Both the position numbers and the translations under genes were made by a program. The notes beneath the pieces were generated by a model. That model searched no databases. It was not told where the DNA came from and saw nothing but the letters and a program-made list of their open reading frames with translations. Source: Trileptium ribeirensis (lineage: Eukaryota > Nematoda > Enoplea > Enoplida > Thoracostomopsidae). From it: 64,000 bases of DNA. Position 1 is the first letter of the stretch; each line of letters starts with the position of its first letter. The stretch spans positions 23,618-87,617 of the forward strand of contig JASANE010012360.1 of NCBI GenBank assembly GCA_030248225.1, given 5' to 3'. This document shows positions 11,637 through 22,800 of the stretch, in pieces.

Positions 11637-11748
11637 AGTTCGTTAATGCCACATGGAAAGGCACACGACCAAAGCCTCCAATTTGTCCGAAGTTGGAGTC
11701 AGAAATGGATTTTGCGAAGCTAAATGAATCGGAAATTGTGTACGCGTT

Positions 11749-11823
11749 TTGACATAAACTCCCTCAAGCCGTTGCTATTGTTTCCAGATTAACTTTACAG
11801 TTAACAGTTGAAGGCGCAAATTA
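11749..11823 (+). repeat. right arm of Penelope-like inverted repeat
   Basis: Reverse-complement partner of 10349-10418. It is followed by a TA-rich stretch and then by the terminus of hAT-type copy B. Confidence 0.85.
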
Positions 11824-11851
11824 TGGGTTACTTTATTATATATATATATAT

Positions 11852-12966
11852 CAGGGAGTAACCGGAATTCCGGTTCCGGCGAAAATCGTGTTCCGGTTGC
11901 GGTTCCGGCAAAGGCAAAAACCATACCGGAACCGGAATTCCGGTTTAAAAAGTTTGCTAGAAATTTTCCACGTTTTTTGCTTCATCTGTGATCCAAACAT
12001 ATGTAATATATATTATACATTGATCAAGCTCCAATACAACCAAGCAAAAGAAAAGATTATCTAGCCAGTTTGTCGTGTGAAACGTAAGTAGGGCACATAA
12101 TTTGAGCAGGAATTTTTTTTATAATAACCTTCAGGAGTTTGTTAAATCAAAGCCAGGTCGATGCTTGTAGCAGCTGTTTTACACATCCAGAAGTCTGTGG
12201 GATACGTTTGAATTAAACCGGCCCAACTCGGTAACAGAGTACTTAGGGTATGCTTGGCTAACATAAATTGCGTCAAGCACCCGCCAATGCGCTTGTAAAC
12301 TTGGTAAATCAGTCTAAATTGAAGTAAACTAACGTTATCTGCAACGCAGCTGGAAACTGCTTTCTTGGCAATGAACTGCATTTATTGAAACTGCGCGAGC
12401 ATCATCACAGTGTGTCTCATTTATAGCATTCTGATTATAAAGTTATCATCATTATGGTCTAACTGACGGGCACTGTTTGTCCAACGATAGCCTAAACAGT
12501 GTCTCTGACCACCGATCAGAAAATTACCTTCTATCTATTATTTTTTCGTAGAATCATATAAACCAATAATTTTAAGTTTCCTACAGAAAAACATGCAATA
12601 AACGTATGTGTAGTAACGGGAGGCGACTGGAGACAGAGCGAAAGTGTGTATTCTACGCTCCAAGCTTTGTAAGCACATTCGATTTGACGCAATGGTGTGT
12701 AGTGGAAGACATTTTTTGCTCTGAATGTCCAAAAACCGACATATTTGATCGATAGATAAACATTATTAGCTTCCTCAGTCTTTAAAGTTTCAGAAAGGCA
12801 ATAATACCATCGCAATAGATTAACTTAAATGTAAAAGTTATTTTTAATGCATTTTAAATCCACTATACCTTCATTTCTTCCATCATCTGTTTTACTATAT
12901 ATAAATTTCGAAGACCAGGTTCCTGTTCCGGATCCGGTTTAAATGGACGGTTCCGGTTATTTCCTG
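11852..12966 (+). mobile_element. hAT-type TTCCGG element, copy B
   Basis: Forward copy from the terminus CAGGGAGTAACCGGAATTCC to GGTTATTTCCTG, where one base differs from the perfect TATTCCCTG. It is colinear with copy C throughout. The flanks (ATATATAT before, CTAAGCAA after) do not match, so no target duplication is left. No transposase is encoded. Confidence 0.85.
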
Positions 12967-13829
12967 CTAAGCAATATACCTTGAAGGTTTGGGTTTGAAG
13001 TATTATTTGTTTCTGGGCTCATAATGGAGGTGTTAACCTTGTGATGGCGGTATAAATCTTATTTACATTTATGGATACAAAGCAGTCAACGATTTTCATC
13101 TACGTGTCCTTGGACGGCCATAGAACTGACACTGATCACGCCACAGGGGTTGACCCAAGGTGCAGTTAAGTATATAATTAGTTAATTAGCATATACCGCT
13201 AAGCTTTAGAGCTTCAGAAATGTCATATTCTTGGTCAGCGCCAGAGATCCATGGTCAGCTTTGACCCCTAACAGGGAGAGGAAGCCTAAGCCTAGGAGGT
13301 CGTAAATAAGGGTTAAGACAATGACTTTTGGAACTATCGAATTTTTTTGCAGAAATTGAGCAAAATTTTATCAAAAACTGGGGAAAATGGCAGAATTTGA
13401 GCTATAGCGAAGGAAATAGGCCAAGTTGTGAAAAATGTGGTGAAGCCAAATTTGTGGTTATCAAATTGGAAAATTTTAGGGGTCACTGAGGGAAGAAGGA
13501 TGTATCTTTTAGGAGCTAATGAGAGGTCAGTCCTGGCCCTTCCCCCAATAAAAATCTCGGGTGTTCTTTTCGAGTAGTGTTTAGTTCTACATTGTATTTA
13601 GTGCGGTTGAGGGTAGGCAGTGTGTTATAGCTGTTTAGTGCATATATATTCTGGCTTTGTTTGATCCGTTAGTACGTGTAATTGCGGATTATGTAGCTAA
13701 GTTATATGTAATCAGGTTTTTTATTTTGCAAAATCCATAATGTATGTTTTGTCAAAAATATAGATATGTATCGCAATGCTGAGAATGTGTAATTTATTCA
13801 ACACAAGTAAAACCACTAAAAATTATTAA
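12967..13829. other. no gene recognised
   Basis: AT-rich sequence with no convincing frame. A G-rich string near 13,260-13,300 resembles the dispersed G-rich motif seen elsewhere in the window. Confidence 0.3.
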
Positions 13830-14281
13830 GCGGAGCGAGGCGAATCCGAGCGAAGCGTTTTTATTTTCTGTCTGGGAGTAAAAAGGTCGATGTCCGTTCG
13901 TTCGGTCCGACGGATCTCAAAAACCACTGAACCGATTTTAAAAAATTTTTTTGTTTGAAAGCCTATCATGTCAGAGCGTGCACCTGATATTTGGGATTAA
14001 AAAATTTTTAGTGGTTCATTAATAATTAGCTAATTAGTTAAGCTTATGCAGCTAAAATAGAGAATTTTGCAATATTTGTGTTATTTATTGAAATAGAATC
14101 GTTTCGATCAAACCACTATATGGTTTTTTGGGTCGAAGAATTCAAATATAATATTTTTACCAATGATAAAGTTCTATGCCCTTTGCAATGTAGTTACAAG
14201 AACATAAAATTGAGTACATTCGTAATGCCGCAGCCCAAGCTCCGCTCACAAATGTAGTTCCACTACCGACTAGTTGTAAAG
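13830..14281 (+). repeat. dispersed ~0.4-kb repeat, copy 1 (MITE-like)
   Basis: Shares long near-identical blocks with 63,535-63,925, for example GTTTTTATTTTCTGTCTGGG, GACGGATCTCAA with AACCACTGAACCG, and the end CCAAGCTCCGCTCACAAATG followed by TTCCACTACCGACTAGT. GCGGAGC at the left and GCTCCGC at the right form a short inverted repeat. It is noncoding. Confidence 0.7.
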
Positions 14282-14763
14282 TGATGCATATTTATTAATA
14301 TATTTTTCTGAAATATACGTGAGTTTTATATGCGCTGAAAATTTTGCCATGGGGCATGAACCTGGAGGCCCTGGTCCGAACCAGGGTTGCCCAATTTAGA
14401 AAAAGGTTAACATTGTGTTAGAACTCTTTTGGTGAAGTGAAAAAGCTATTTTAAGCAAATTTTGACAAAATCTACGAAATTTTTGGCTTCAATACGGAGT
14501 TTGTTGCAAATTTCGATCAAATTTTATGTGATTTGGGCGTGTTTGTACCCAGTGGAAACAAAAATTTTGCCAAGGGGCGATGAATCGGAGGGAGGTCAAA
14601 AATTTGCCAGAGGGCTCGAACTGGGGGCAGTCGATTTTGTCTGGGGTACTTAAAATGCCAGAGGACCCCAACCCAATTTGGAGAGCTTAGAATTATGCTC
14701 TAGTCTCAGAAACTGTTGTGAAAAATATTAGAGTACACAATAAAAAGACATGTATGATAGTTA

Positions 14764-14935
14764 TTGAAACGAAGCGAGCGGAATTTTTGCAAACAGCGTT
14801 TAAATGGAAAAATTATTTTCATCTCCGCTTGTTCGACGCGTAACACTTACAAAGATTGATGATTTTCGCAATTGTTTTATTCGACGCCCAATGAAACACA
14901 CTTGTGCATATACGTATAGTTTTGCTCTGCTCCCA
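14764..14935 (+). repeat. dispersed GCGAGCGG repeat, copy
   Basis: Begins AAACGAAGCGAGCGGAATTT and runs through ATGATTTTCGCAATTGTTTT-like and ATTCGACGC blocks. These are shared, in the same order, with copies at about 15,390, 20,296, 22,478 and 55,412 and more weakly at 17,582 and 25,765. Noncoding; class unknown. Confidence 0.55.
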
Positions 14936-15000
14936 TGATTTCATACCTAAATTTTCCCAACATCGACGACCCGAATCAGAGCTTCATAATTTTGACCATT

Positions 15001-15390
15001 TGGGGTGACCCAACATTTTAGGTTATAACTCTTGCCAGAGGTATCGGACCGAAAAATGGAGACATATAATCTTCATATCCAGAGCTATAATTTTTCTGTT
15101 ATGTATTTTTATCAATGTAGCCGTGTTGAGCTATGAGCCAAAGTTTAAAAATGTCCTCTGAAAAGTTGAACTGGATATTTTTTGATTTTGGCTGTTTGGG
15201 GTCACCCAACATTTTAGGTTTTAACTCATACCATAGGCATCGGATCGAAAATGGAGACCACAGAATCTACGCATCAACGGTTAGAGCTCTTGTGTTATGG
15301 ATTTTTTAATCACAGTAGTCATTTTCTAGCTATGAACCAGAGTTTAAAAATGCTCCCCTCCATAAAAAGTGAATGTTTGAAGATTTTTAA
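15001..15390 (+). repeat. 196-bp tandem duplication
   Basis: TGGGGTGACCCAACATTTTA at 15001 recurs as TGGGGTCACCCAACATTTTA at about 15,197. Downstream blocks repeat in the same order: CATCGGAYCGAAAAATGGAGA, ATCTTCATATCCAGAGCT/ATCTACGCATCAACGGTTAG, AAGTTTAAAAATG. A single diverged relative begins near 20,500, so the unit also exists dispersed. Confidence 0.65.
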
Positions 15391-15675
15391 AACGGAGCGA
15401 GTGGAGTTTCCACAAATACTAGCGGTAATAATCGTAAAAATTTAATTTTGTCCGTCTATGAAGATCATATTTTATTAACCGGATGGATGGACCTTCACAA
15501 TTGTTTTATTTGATCACAAATTCAATCTATTTGTGCACAAACCGGCCGACCACATCTCCCGAGTAAAAATGGGCCCCAATTGGTGAAGCGTCTTTTGAAA
15601 TTTGGCCAACCTGATATCTATCTTTCGCGACCTATATGTTGAGACAGAGGCTTCGCAGCGCAAAACTCTCAACGA
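15388..15675 (+). repeat. dispersed GCGAGCGG repeat, longer copy
   Basis: Starts AAACGGAGCGAGTGGAGTTT and ends with TTTCGCGACCTATATGTTGA followed by GACAGAGGCTTCGCAG. The same start and end blocks are seen at 22,478-22,760, so this shows the fuller unit, about 0.28 kb. Confidence 0.6.
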
Positions 15676-16149
15676 AAAATATATTGACAGAGTAACCACT
15701 ACCACACTTGTTTTTTTCCTTCGCTTTGCGAGTTACTATATAGTTACAAAGAACGTTTTTTGCTTGTTGAGGGTGAATTATAGGATCGTAGGAATATTTA
15801 ACCCTTTAAACACTCTGTTTTTATTGTTTTAACACCAAATTGGAATTTGGTCAATTTTGGCACCAAAAAATGATTAAATATGGTATTAATACATTATTGT
15901 CATATACTTCATGTACTTATGCAAAATTTTTAGTGGCAGATATCAATGATTTCAGGTAACTGCCTTGAGAACTCTTGATACATAACAAACTGACAAAGTA
16001 CACCAAAAGTGTCTAATTTAAATGTGTCCAACAAGCTGTGCAAGATGTCACTGTTTATAAAATGTATGTTTCATCAACAAACGGAGAAAATGTAGAAAAT
16101 TAAATTTGAACTTATTAAAATTAAAATATAATTACAACATGATTTTATA

Positions 16150-16243
16150 ACTGGAATTCTGGTTCTGTATGAATTTTGCCTTTTGCCGTAACCACAACCG
16201 GAACATTATTTTCGCCGAAAGCAGAACCAGGATCCGGTTACTT
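16150..16243 (-). mobile_element. hAT-type TTCCGG element, terminal fragment G
   Basis: Reverse, diverged remnant of the subterminal part: CTGGAATTCTGGTTCTGTAT, a central TTTTGCCTTTTGCCG and GAACCAGGATCCGGTTACT, corresponding in reverse to the first 95 bp of copy C. Confidence 0.6.
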
Positions 16244-16452
16244 TGTTAAATAAAATTCTAACGCATAAATTAATTATATATTATACTGTAGCAACAAAAT
16301 TTCATAATTCTTTATTTCACAATAGAAGATAGTGCGTTCTTGCGCTTCTCATGTTCTGCTTGCACACTGTTAACTCTTGTTGCTGTCATACACTGATGGA
16401 TGCATACCAACACCTACGTGACGTAGCGAGTATATAAATCCAAATTGTTAGA

Positions 16453-16840
16453 ATGCAGCGACAAAATAATATGCCACCCCGATACTACACGGCTGTAACT
16501 TTCGGGCAACAACAAATTCCACATCAGCGGCAAGTTCAACCTATGTCTACATTGCGACCGACCAATAACGGCCAAGTATTACAGCAGCAGCAGCAGCTCC
16601 AGTTGGGGATGCATGAACGTGCTCAGCAGCAATGTCATAATGCGGGCTCAAATGCTACAGCGGCCACTGAGTCAATAATAGCGCAAGTTCCGGTCGCAGA
16701 GTTTAAGGAACGTTTTTTGAAATGTTTTAAATGTGGAATATTAATCAATAACGATTCATCTGCGCAGATGCAATTAAAAATTTTGCCATGCCTTCATGTC
16801 TACTGTTCGACGTGTGTTAATACGCTAGCATGCGGTCCAG
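16453..16840 (+). CDS. TIF1-like exon 1: Q-rich start and first half of RING finger
   Basis: Encodes 129 codons plus one base. The ATG at 16453 is the first in frame. A Q-rich run (QVLQQQQQLQL) lies near residues 48-58. The RING ligands are C91 and C94 (CFKC), C113-L-H115 and C118/C121 (PCLHVYCSTC); the last pair is on exon 2. The donor at 16841 is GTTAGT after CCAG, phase 1. Immediately upstream, TTGTTAG at 16445-16451 could be an acceptor, so the coding exon may not be the first exon. TATATAAAT at 16431 lies too close to the ATG to be its TATA box if transcription starts 30 bp downstream. Confidence 0.85.
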
Positions 16841-19800
16841 GTTAGTATTACGTGCATTAGTGAAATCGTCTGAATGTGTTCTACGTTTCAGGAACACTTT
16901 AAGAATATTTTCAATATATATATATAGGAAGATATTAAGAAAATTTTCGATAAACTATTAGATATGCATAAAAGACTTCTGAATTTGAAGACTCGCATCC
17001 ATTTTTGCAAACGTAATGGCAAGGAAATTTTTGCTCTCGATAGAATTTTCTATGGGGGTGGAGCCCGAAGGAGGTTTGGGTTTGGTGTTCCCCGCTCGTG
17101 CGATTCTGTGTCAGACTGTAATGACGCTCGCGTTTGCAACGCACATGCTTATTACTCATGTCGTTATTTTGTGTCTTGTTTGTTTTTAAAGGTGTGTTCA
17201 AACTTATACTAAAAATGCAAAAAATGCTTCAAATTTTGACCAAAAGGTGTGAGCGTATTATCACATCTTAAGAAATTCAGCCATTCTAGCGTTGTCTGTG
17301 CAGTTGTGACTTAAAAACTTTTTACATTAATTATTGGTTTCAACGGTTTTTGGACAAAAACATGGTAGGAACTTAGAATATTATCGAATATCGCTGCGCT
17401 AAACATTCATACCTATGTAAAGCTAGCACATATTGCTAAACGCTGAGGTAAATGCTATCGATAAATTCATTCAAAATTTGCTTAGAAGTTAACAGCGAGC
17501 AAAGTAATGTCTCACTATGTAACAGAAAAATCATTGCCATAATACGTAACTGTTGAGCAATTATATAGTATGTGATATTGTTGAAACGTAGCGAGTGTAG
17601 TTTCCATTGATAGCGCTATGAGAAAAGATTGTGATAATTCTTTTTGTCTTTCGTTGTAAACCATAACCCATCTGGGGGTGAGTGAATTCAGATATTTTCA
17701 TTTGATTTCAAAGGAATGACGATGTGCCTTTTACTTGAACGCGAAACGGTCCGCTCTGACGCTAGGTTCAAAATGGCCAGAATTTGGTTTTTAAGGGTTC
17801 TTTGCTAATCTTGTCCTTGCGTGTACTTGTGTTGTGCGCCCATATCTTGCAACACTTGCTTCGAATCCAAAACAAACACCACCATAGAGGATCTGTTTTG
17901 CTGAATAACACTTCTATGGACCGAACCGTGTGTCACTGCGGAATAAGGAACTGCGGGCAGTGCATCAACAATGGTCAACCCGAAAAAAATTTATGCTCAA
18001 AATTAATTCACGTTTTTATTTTGTGCATTCCTTTTAGCCTAGCGCAATTGGACACGCGTGATATGTGGATAATTATCCTAACTACCGAAAGAATTTCATG
18101 TGTTGTCAATTGTTTGGTTACGCGTTGTCTTCTGCTCCTGATATAAGCTACTATAGATTTTGTGACATGCCTAATACGTGGCGCGTCTTAATTTCTATCA
18201 GACCAGCATTATTACACTTCGTTTTACCCCATGAAAACGAGATTTTCTTGTTTACAATCATAATTCAATTATGCAGATATCATGTATATAAGTTTTGCAT
18301 GATTTGTGCAATTTGATTTGACACCACTCTTGGCAGGTAAACGTCCTTTGCCATAGAACCCGATAGCCATACCGGAGCATCTGTGTCTAATGCTTCATTA
18401 TATTAAGAGTACCGCACCTACGTTATAAATGTATCAAAATCTGTTACATTTTTGTCTTGTCTGTCTGTAATTCTGGAAGTAAGATTAGATTTTAATGAAT
18501 TTCGAAAGAGACAAAGTGAATTGTTTTTTCGGTACCGTAGAAGTTTTTCCACTGAATTTATGCGTTACGTAGTATGCAGTTAAGGTTGTACACATTTGGT
18601 ACAGTTGGTAAATTCGTTGTTTATTGACGAAAATGTGCTGATTTAATCACGGTGTTATGTTTATTTCAGACACCGTTGCTTGTGCAATTTGCAACATGAA
18701 GTGTTCCCAACAGAATATCATGGTAAATTTTCTGGCACGACACGCAACTGCAGCAGCTGACATAGCTAGTCCTGTTTGCTCATCCTGCGATCAACAATTA
18801 TTCGTTAAACGATTCTGTGTGGAATGTGGAGATCATCTGTGTGATACTTGTGTCGATGCGCATAACAGGGTAAGTGTGAAATAAGCGTGCAAATTTTGAC
18901 TTTGAAAGGAATGCTAACATATGTAGGTATCAGGGAGTAACCGGAATTCCGGTTCCGGTTCCGGCGAAAATCGTGTTCCGGTTCCGGCAAAGGGCAAAAA
19001 CCATACCGGAACCGGAATTCCGGTTTAAAAATTTTAAATTTTGTTTGAAATTTTCCACGTTTTTTGTTTCATCCTGTAATCCAAACATGTAATATATGTT
19101 ATACAATGATCAAGCTCCAATACAACCAAGTAAAAGAAAAGATTAACTAACCAATTTGCAGTGTAAAACGTAAGTAGGGCACATAATTTGAGCAGGAATT
19201 TTTCATAATAACCTGCAGGAGTTTGTTAAATCAAAGCCAGGTCGATGCTTGTAGCAGCTATTTTACACATCCAGAAGTCTGTTGGATACGTTTGAATTAA
19301 ACCGGTCCAACTCGGTAACAGAGTATGGCTTACGCAGAAGTACTTAGGGTATGCTTGGCTAATATAAATTGCGTCAGGCACCCGCCAGTGCGCTTGTAAA
19401 CTTGGTAAATCAGTTTAACTTGAAGTAAAATAACGTTATCTGCAACGCATCTAGAAACTGCTTTCTTGGCAATGAACTGTATTTATTGAAACTGTGCGAG
19501 CAGCATCACAGTGTGTCTCATTTATAGCATTCTGATTAGAAAGTTATCATCATTATGATCTAACTGACGGGCACTGTTTGTTCAACGCTAGCCTAAACAG
19601 TGTCTCTGACCACTGATCAGAAAATTACCTTCTATCTATTATTTTCTCTTAGAATCATATAAACCAATAATTTTAAGTTTCCTACAGAAGAACATACAAC
19701 AAACGTATGTGTAGTAAAGGGAGGCGACTGGGGACAGAGCGAAAGTGTGTATTCTACGCTCCAAGCTTTGTAAGCATATTCGATTTGACGCAGTACATGC

Positions 19801-22800
19801 AATGGTGTATAGTGGAAGACATTTTTGCTCTGAATGTCCACAAACCGATATATTTGATCGAAAAATAAAAATTATTAGCTTCCTCAGTCTCTTTAAAGTT
19901 TCATAAAGGCAATAATACCGTCGCAATACATTAAGTTTAATGCGAAAGTTATTTTTAATGCATTTTAAATCCACTATACCTTCATTTCTTCCATCATCTG
20001 TTTTACTATATATAAATTTCGAAGACCAGGTTCCGGTTCCGGATCCGGTTTAAATGGACGGTTCCGGTTGCTGGTTCCGGTTCCGGTTATTCCCTGGTAG
20101 GTATATCTATACGTAATCAGATGGAAAGGGCTCTCAGGTTCTGTGAGCTACCCCAGGATTTCGGTGGCCGCGCACTTGTAAACCTTGCCTTCTTCCAGAC
20201 AGGTTCCGAAAGTTGTTTTTTTCAACTGGCTCAAATATAATTGTTGACGTAATCGGCGGTGGGCGGTATACTAAGGTCTGGTTAACACAGTACGATATTT
20301 AAACGTAGCGAGCGGAATTTCCTCAAATAATTACGACAAAGATTTTATTTTTCTCCAACTCTTTAGGTGCTGGATTTTCGCAATTTTTTATTCGACGCGA
20401 AATGGAATGTAGGTGTGAACTTAGCTTTGCATTTGTGCTACACCCACGATTTCCTACCCAAATTATCACGAAACCGTCGCAGATTCAAATCTTTTCTATT
20501 TGGGGCTAGCCAACATTGTAGGTAATAGCTCTTGCCGGAGGCATCAGATGCTAGTGTAATGCGATGATCATGAGTGTAACAGTGGTCGAGCGCTTCAGTT
20601 GTTCAAACTGGTATATCAATCTCAAGTATAGCTCTTCCCATCAACAGAGTTAGGTGTAATGTTGCTTCATTAAGGAACAATAAGTAGCTTTAGGGCAATT
20701 ATCAAATTAATATAGAGGTTATAGGCTCCAGGAGTGTATACCTACCAATTTGCCCCTCGAAAATTTAATTTCAAGGCTCAAACCAGGGCCTAACTGTAAT
20801 TGCTGCATCTCTCACAAAGATAAGTAGATTTACGAAACAAATTTGCGAGCTGATAACATTAATATAGCTACATAATACAAATACCAAGTTAATATTATCA
20901 AGTATATACAGCCTCAAAGTAATTTCCTGCACAACGTCAACAACCAGAATCGAGCACATCTTATATAAATTTATTAAAATGTCAAAATTTAAAAAATTAC
21001 ATGTAGAAATTACATGATGCATGAATTTTGTGATTGGTATTGTGTATTTTTACTGCACGGCTTTTTAGTTAGCCATATAGAGCTTATTATTGCCATTGGT
21101 AATAAAACCTGTATGTTTATGTCAGATCACTACTTTCGTCACTGTTCCCACGCCATAAAATTGTAATGCAATTTGAAATGGCAAACTAGGGACATTTCTA
21201 TGACGGAGAAGATTCGTATGTCGTAAACATTATGTAATGATAAAACGCTCGACCCCTGTTACACTATTTATATGGGTGTGTTTTAGACATTACCATGCAT
21301 ATTATGCTGATATAATAAAGTGAAAAATAGTGGAACATGATCAGGGATAACCGTTCCACTAGTCTTAGAAAGTTTTCAATGTTTGTTGAATGCACAATTT
21401 TCTCAAGCTGGAAAATAGGGTTTCCATGGCTTCTTTAAACTGGGGTGGATCCCCGGATATTTTTTAAAAATTTTCAGTTTCCCTATGGTAAAATAATAAA
21501 ATGTTGATCTTCATAATTAATGCCCGCCCCCGGCAATTTTTGTTTACAGCGAAAACACCATTCCTCGCAATTCGACACCTCATAAAATATTTTATAGTAG
21601 AAAAATTGATTAAATGGCTTAACAACCTTAAAAGCTGTTTTTAATCTCACTGGAGACGTTTTCGCTGCGCTTCTGCATTTATTAATTATCTTAGCGTTTT
21701 TTATTAAAACACTTAAGTTTCAAAATTTTTTAGATTTCGAAGTCCATCAGATCTACCGGAGCCCACTCATTTCATCTCCTGGCAAATTTACCTGGTTTTG
21801 AAGCAAAAATTCTTTACAAATTTCAGCAAAGAGAGAAGCTAGCTTCTTAGCAGCTTTAGAAGTCATAAACATCCAAATTAAAACTACAGCCATAATCGCT
21901 GAGATAATTGTAGTTCGTTCGAAGATGCCCAAGCGATAGAGGATTTTTGCTGGAGACCAGATTGCGCGGGTGTTAGCCAGTACGATGTTATCTTGTCTAT
22001 TTTTATTATACGTTTTTAAGGAGAAACAGATGCCGGCTTCATTTTTAGTTATTTGTTTATGTTTGCTGTGTATATTCATACATAATGCAAGCATTGTATA
22101 CAATTCAGGCATTCTTATTATTTTAGAAATGATTAGGTGCTTTTGTGTGACGCTTAGGATTGCCACAGAGGAAATTGATCTCAGTGACTGGGGCGATTAA
22201 TCAAAACAATGATTATAAACAACCACTGATTTTAGCTAATTCTTAGTTCGCGCCCGTTTCAATTGCTATTTAGAAAAAGTTCTGCTAGTTTTGCTTCTGA
22301 TTTCATATCTTACAGTCTATTACCAATAGTTGGCTTAGATACCAAGTTACTGTCGGCAAACCCGGCACATTTGCGGTATCATTAAGTGAGATTTTACAAC
22401 AATCTTTGGATTGCTAATATTGCACCAAAATTTTGGGTGATTTATTTTGTTTCACGTCTGAATAAATGTATCTATCAATTGAAACGGTGCTAGCGGTGTT
22501 TCCACCAATAGCTTTGTTAGTGGCAAAAATCGTAAAAATTTCTTTTAAGTCCATATGTGGAGATCATAACTTATCACCGGATGGAGTGATTTTCACAATT
22601 TTTTTTTATTTGAGCGCAAATTTAATGTATTTGTGTTCTTTCATTAGACCACCATTATGGTCAAAATGGCCAACAGATTGTCAGTAGTCTCATGGTTTGT
22701 AATTTGACCGTCTATATTTCGCGACCTATATGTAGAGTAGAGGCTTCGCAGTGGACCCGTTAATGAATCGATACAGAATCCGCTCATCAAAACCTACGAC

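Larger units (their letters stand above)
10349..11823 (-). mobile_element. Penelope-like element with inverted terminal repeats
   Basis: About 70 bp at 10349-10418 recur almost perfectly as the reverse complement at 11749-11823, from the TTTGCGCCTTCAACTGTTAA end to the CTCCCTCAAGCCGTTGCTAT part. Between them, on the minus strand, lie the C-terminal part of a Penelope-type reverse transcriptase and a GIY-YIG-like domain, the order diagnostic of these elements. Terminal repeats in direct or inverted orientation are known for the group. The copy is 5'-truncated within the reverse transcriptase. It lies between two opposed hAT-type copies. Confidence 0.85.

Noticed and set aside
16431..16439. TATATAAAT as the TATA box of the TIF1-like gene
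   Set aside because: Only about 15 bp before the ATG, and followed by a possible splice acceptor; more likely AT-rich background.
19639..19974. 111-codon frame in hAT-type copy C as a transposase remnant
   Set aside because: The same frame in copies A and B differs mostly at amino-acid-changing positions and is broken; no hAT transposase motif is present.
21753..22166. 137-codon minus-strand frame with one hydrophobic segment
   Set aside because: No recognised family, no splice or element context; could be chance in an AT-rich intron.
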